From contig PMTM01000016.1 of NCBI GenBank assembly GCA_003167365.1, positions 1 to 61,779 on the forward strand: a DNA stretch of 61,779 bases. Reading direction: 5' to 3'. Positions 59,500-61,779 of this stretch are shown piece after piece; position 1 is the stretch's first letter, and every line of letters starts with the position of its first letter. The translations under genes were made by a program, and so were the position numbers. This DNA is from Spartobacteria bacterium. Lineage in GTDB: Bacteria; Verrucomicrobiota; Verrucomicrobiia; Chthoniobacterales; UBA10450. The notes beneath the pieces were generated by a model. The model saw only the letters and a list, made by a program, of their open reading frames with translations. It ran no database searches and had not been told where the DNA came from.

Positions 59500-60402
59500 T
59501 TAGAACTTCGCGCTGAACTCAAGCCGCAGGAATGGCGCGGGATCGGAGCGGAAATAATAATCGGCGCGCGTAAATGCGAATTGGCGCTGAATAGCGTAAC
59601 CGCCGGCTAGATCGATTGAAAAATTTTGGCAGGGCGAATAAACGAAACCAGCGTTCGCCCGATACTCCGAGTAATCGACCTGTGCACCATCGAGTTTGCG
59701 CGGAAGAATCGTCTGGTCGTGATCGGTGCGAAAAGAGCCACCTGCCAGTTCGCCGCCCGCATAAACTTCGAAACTCTTCGTCGGCCGATAAGTCAGGCGC
59801 GGTTCCGGGACAAGGGCACTAACTTCCCACTCATCGTTTGGCCGCCAAACCAAACCGGCCAGAGGCAGGACCGGATAGTCGCCGCGAAGAAAATCCGCGT
59901 TCGCGCCCACGAAAAGGTAGAGATGGTCCGGCTGCAAAGTGAAGGCGCGTCCCAGAGTGATCGGCGCGTCGAAAGATGCGATGCCGATATGTTCTTCGGT
60001 ATAGAAGCCAGGTTTGACCCAGATGAACGCGCCGAGATCGCTCCCATGCATGTAATCGACGCCGATGATGGCGGCCATGCTTTGCAAGTGCACCGGAACC
60101 GGCGCGACGGTGTGGCCGAAATCAAAACGGTTGTAAGCAAGGCCGAGACGCAGATAAATCGGGTCTTTGATCAGAAACCGGTGGTTGTATTCGAACCGAC
60201 TTTGAAACGAATACTGTTCGCCGAAACTCACGCCGCCGTGCACAAGGTTGCTCTCGAAAACGTAACTGCTCTCGGTCTCGACCCAATCGGTCGAAATTTT
60301 TTCCTCCGAACTCGATCCGGCGGACAACTCCGGTTCCGTAGCGGCCAGCGCCGTACCAGTCACGGACAAGCTGGCGAGAAGAGAGAGAACGGCGAATTTC
60401 AT
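59500..60402 (-). CDS. Outer-membrane beta-barrel protein, DUF6268-like (pair 2)
   Basis: A 300-residue barrel with a signal peptide (MKFAVLSLLASLSVTGTALA). It has alternating strands throughout, such as YLRLGLAYNRFDFGHT, FAFTRADYYFRSDPAP and a terminal Phe (LRLEFSAKF). It is a paralogue of the barrel at 52930-53838 (see the shared VLPxAGxxW and YSExRxxAG stretches). First gene of the pair 2 operon, upstream of the secreted partner, the opposite order from pair 1. Function unknown. Confidence 0.75.
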   Translation of the reverse strand: MKFAVLSLLASLSVTGTALAATEPELSAGSSSEEKISTDWVETESSYVFESNLVHGGVSFGEQYSFQSRFEYNHRFLIKDPIYLRLGLAYNRFDFGHTVAPVPVHLQSMAAIIGVDYMHGSDLGAFIWVKPGFYTEEHIGIASFDAPITLGRAFTLQPDHLYLFVGANADFLRGDYPVLPLAGLVWRPNDEWEVSALVPEPRLTYRPTKSFEVYAGGELAGGSFRTDHDQTILPRKLDGAQVDYSEYRANAGFVYSPCQNFSIDLAGGYAIQRQFAFTRADYYFRSDPAPFLRLEFSAKF

Positions 60403-60461
60403 GTCGGTGTTGTTTAGTCCATTCGTGTCTCTAGCACAACGTGGATTCGTTTTTCAGCAGA

Positions 60462-61226
60462 TTACGAACCGCTGAGCGGAATCGTTTCGCCGATCTTCAT
60501 CTCTCGCATTTCACTCTTTGCGCACTGTTTTTTGAGCGCGGCAGCGAATGCTTCCGGTGTTCCCGTCAAAACCGGAAAGGTGGCGAAATGCATTGGCACG
60601 ACCATTTTCGGCTGAACCAGTTTCACGGCATAGGCCGCGCGCACCGGACCCATGGTGTAGTGATCACCGATGCAAGCGAGCATGACGTCGATCTGGTGAA
60701 ATTGCGGGATCAACGCCATGTCCCCAAACACGTCGGTATCGCCGGTGTGATAAATGACCGGACCGTTGCGAATAGTAATCACAAAAGCTCCGGCCGCACC
60801 GCCATAACGCGGCCCAGATTTTTCATTAACCGTGATGCCCGAACCGTGATCGGCTCGAACGAACAGCACCCTTACTTCGCCATCGAGCAAACTGGTTTCG
60901 CCCCCGAATAGGCCCCCGCTGGCTGCGTCCGCCAGCTCAGCCGGGTAGCCGAGAAAGTTTACGAGCGCGTCCCCCAGATCGTTGTTCGCGACCAACTTCG
61001 CGTGCGTCCGCCGGCCAATCTCCACCGCATCGCCCACATGGTCGCCATGCCCATGGGTAATAAACATCAGATCGACCTTGGTTAAATTCGCGAGATCGGT
61101 CTTGGCGTTTTTATTTAGGGGATTTGTAATCCAAGGATCGATCAACAGGACTTTGCCGGTCGGTGTAACAATTTTGAAGGCGGACTGACCGTACCAGGTG
61201 AGTTGGGTGGCGTTGGTTTCAGGCAT
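60462..61226 (-). CDS. UPF0173 metal-dependent hydrolase (MBL fold)
   Basis: A 254-residue metallo-beta-lactamase-fold protein. The start [20 protein letters not shown] and [13 protein letters not shown], the motif [17 protein letters not shown], the ligand regions VRADHGSG and [14 protein letters not shown], plus [12 protein letters not shown], match UPF0173 (YtkL-like). It is probably a zinc enzyme; substrate unknown. It is intact and seems monocistronic. The stop lies 59 bases from the pair 2 barrel start on the same strand. Confidence 0.92.
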   Translation of the reverse strand: MPETNATQLTWYGQSAFKIVTPTGKVLLIDPWITNPLNKNAKTDLANLTKVDLMFITHGHGDHVGDAVEIGRRTHAKLVANNDLGDALVNFLGYPAELADAASGGLFGGETSLLDGEVRVLFVRADHGSGITVNEKSGPRYGGAAGAFVITIRNGPVIYHTGDTDVFGDMALIPQFHQIDVMLACIGDHYTMGPVRAAYAVKLVQPKMVVPMHFATFPVLTGTPEAFAAALKKQCAKSEMREMKIGETIPLSGS

Positions 61227-61278
61227 GAGGAGATAAAATCAGAGATAGGAAGCCGAGCAAAATATTTTTCTGGCAGTT

Positions 61279-61395
61279 TGTCATTCTTCGGTCGCCGCGG
61301 CGACCGAAGAACCCCGCAATCGAAACTTTTACATCCATTTCTTGGAACGTGAACATTGGCCATGTGAGAGGTCCCTCACTCCGTTCGGGATGACA
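61279..61395. repeat. REP-like element with TGTCATT...ATGACA ends
   Basis: The element begins TGTCATT and ends ATGACA. Inside, 61284-61311 is a perfect palindrome with 14-base arms (TTCTTCGGTCGCCG and complement), and the other end has CCCTCACTCCGTTCGGGATG. Read backwards it yields the spurious peptide CHPERSEGP that often appears from dispersed repeats of this kind in other genomes. It lies between a UPF0173 gene and the AlkA-like gene. Confidence 0.7.
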
Positions 61396-61472
61396 GAGGG
61401 TTGGCGCCATTCGATCGACAGTTATCCGGCGCGAGAGTTGACGAACGGCGAGGTGAATGAAATCAATCAACT

Positions 61473-61779
61473 GTGCCGACTCCGGAAAAACATCTCGCCG
61501 CCACTCACCCGAATTTCGCTGAGCTAATCGCTCGCTCTAGGCGTTACAAAGTCACGCCGGAAAAAAGCATCCGCCCGTTCGATGCGCTCGCCGAATCGAT
61601 CGCTTATCAGCAATTGAGCGGCAAAGCCGCCGCGACAATCTGGGGCAGAGTTCGCGCGCTTTTTAAGGAAAAGTATCTCGATCCGAAATTGGTCCTGGAG
61701 ACGCCGGATGAAACTTTGCGCGCGGCCGGTTTATCACGCAGCAAAGTGGCCGCGCGCAAAGATCTGGCGGCGAAAACCC
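61473..61779 (+). CDS. DNA-3-methyladenine glycosylase (AlkA-like), N-terminal part
   Basis: A GTG start at 61473 opens a frame that runs off the window after 102 codons. It reads MPTPEKHLAATHPNFAELIA, then TPEKSIRPFDALAESIAYQQ and LSGKAAATIWGRVRALF, then LRAAGLSRSKVAARKDLAAK. The ESIxxQQLSxKAAxxIxxR stretch and the LRxxGLSxxK motif are signatures of the HhH-GPD base-excision glycosylases that remove alkylated purines. The helix-hairpin-helix and catalytic Asp would lie beyond the window. A dispersed repeat lies upstream. Confidence 0.85.
   Translation, partial: MPTPEKHLAATHPNFAELIARSRRYKVTPEKSIRPFDALAESIAYQQLSGKAAATIWGRVRALFKEKYLDPKLVLETPDETLRAAGLSRSKVAARKDLAAKT

Noticed and set aside
1-61779. 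CRISPR array, tRNA, rRNA, integrase or IS transposase
   Set aside because: No regular spacer-repeat array, no cloverleaf with a CCA-type end other than tmRNA, no rRNA motif and no transposase or integrase signature were found by eye.

Overview
The window looks like a chromosomal segment from a member of the Verrucomicrobiota, most probably a soil or freshwater Spartobacteria/Chthoniobacterales-type lineage. This is inferred from: ADOP-type permeases, a PEP-CTERM protein, a TIGR03790 protein, a fused SpmA-SpmB protein, a tmRNA tag beginning EPK (as I recall chlamydial tags do), many small palindromic intergenic repeats and a base composition near 57% GC. No rRNA, tRNA or CRISPR array was recognised. 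Gene calls rest on protein motifs read by eye; no database search was run.

Layout. 0-8.2 kb: an ABC permease, an Xre/RES toxin-antitoxin pair, an ion antiporter, a collapsed creD pseudogene, a PEP-CTERM protein, a frameshifted porin and a GNAT acetyltransferase. 8.2-15 kb: two PilT-family ATPases with receiver-like proteins, a clan AA protease remnant, an FAD oxidoreductase and SpmAB. 15-25 kb: an acyltransferase bracketed by two copies of the recN 3' end, then recN, an MBL hydrolase, a TIGR03790 protein, comEC, trmB, a frameshifted DUF4383 gene and secreted MsrA. 25-31 kb: tmRNA, a glycosyltransferase-like protein, a sulfotransferase, a sulfonate-type ABC transporter, HPr and a DUF1460 amidase. 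31-38 kb: 5-FTHF cyclo-ligase, a glycosyltransferase, an Mpl-type ligase, an MBL hydrolase and a YfhO-like membrane protein. 38-50 kb: a redox region with a CysJ-like reductase and ferredoxin, a cyclase/TPR protein, and a compact operon of outer-membrane barrel, four-helix-bundle protein and giant decaheme cytochrome with LVIVD repeats, divergent from a double HbpS/GlcG protein. 50-61.8 kb: an MFS transporter, a nitrilase, an ABC-2 exporter, two copies of a secreted-protein/beta-barrel pair, a UPF0173 hydrolase and the start of an AlkA-like glycosylase.

The strongest unexplained signal is a dispersed 10-mer, AAGATCGACA (often extended to AAGATCGACAAT). I count about 21 copies, nearly equally split between strands, both inside genes in several reading frames and next to start codons. 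Less than one copy is expected by chance. With comEC and two PilT ATPases nearby, it is a good candidate for a DNA-uptake-type sequence in a phylum where I know of none.

A second theme is mobile or repeat DNA reshaping gene starts. A four-helix-bundle (23S-rRNA-intervening-sequence-type) gene with heptameric inverted-repeat ends sits inside the cytochrome operon and supplies the first codons of the decaheme protein. An internally deleted relative lies near 35.8 kb. Several small pseudogenes (creD, DUF4383, clan AA protease, TPR fragment, recN 3' copy) show ongoing deletion and frameshift decay.
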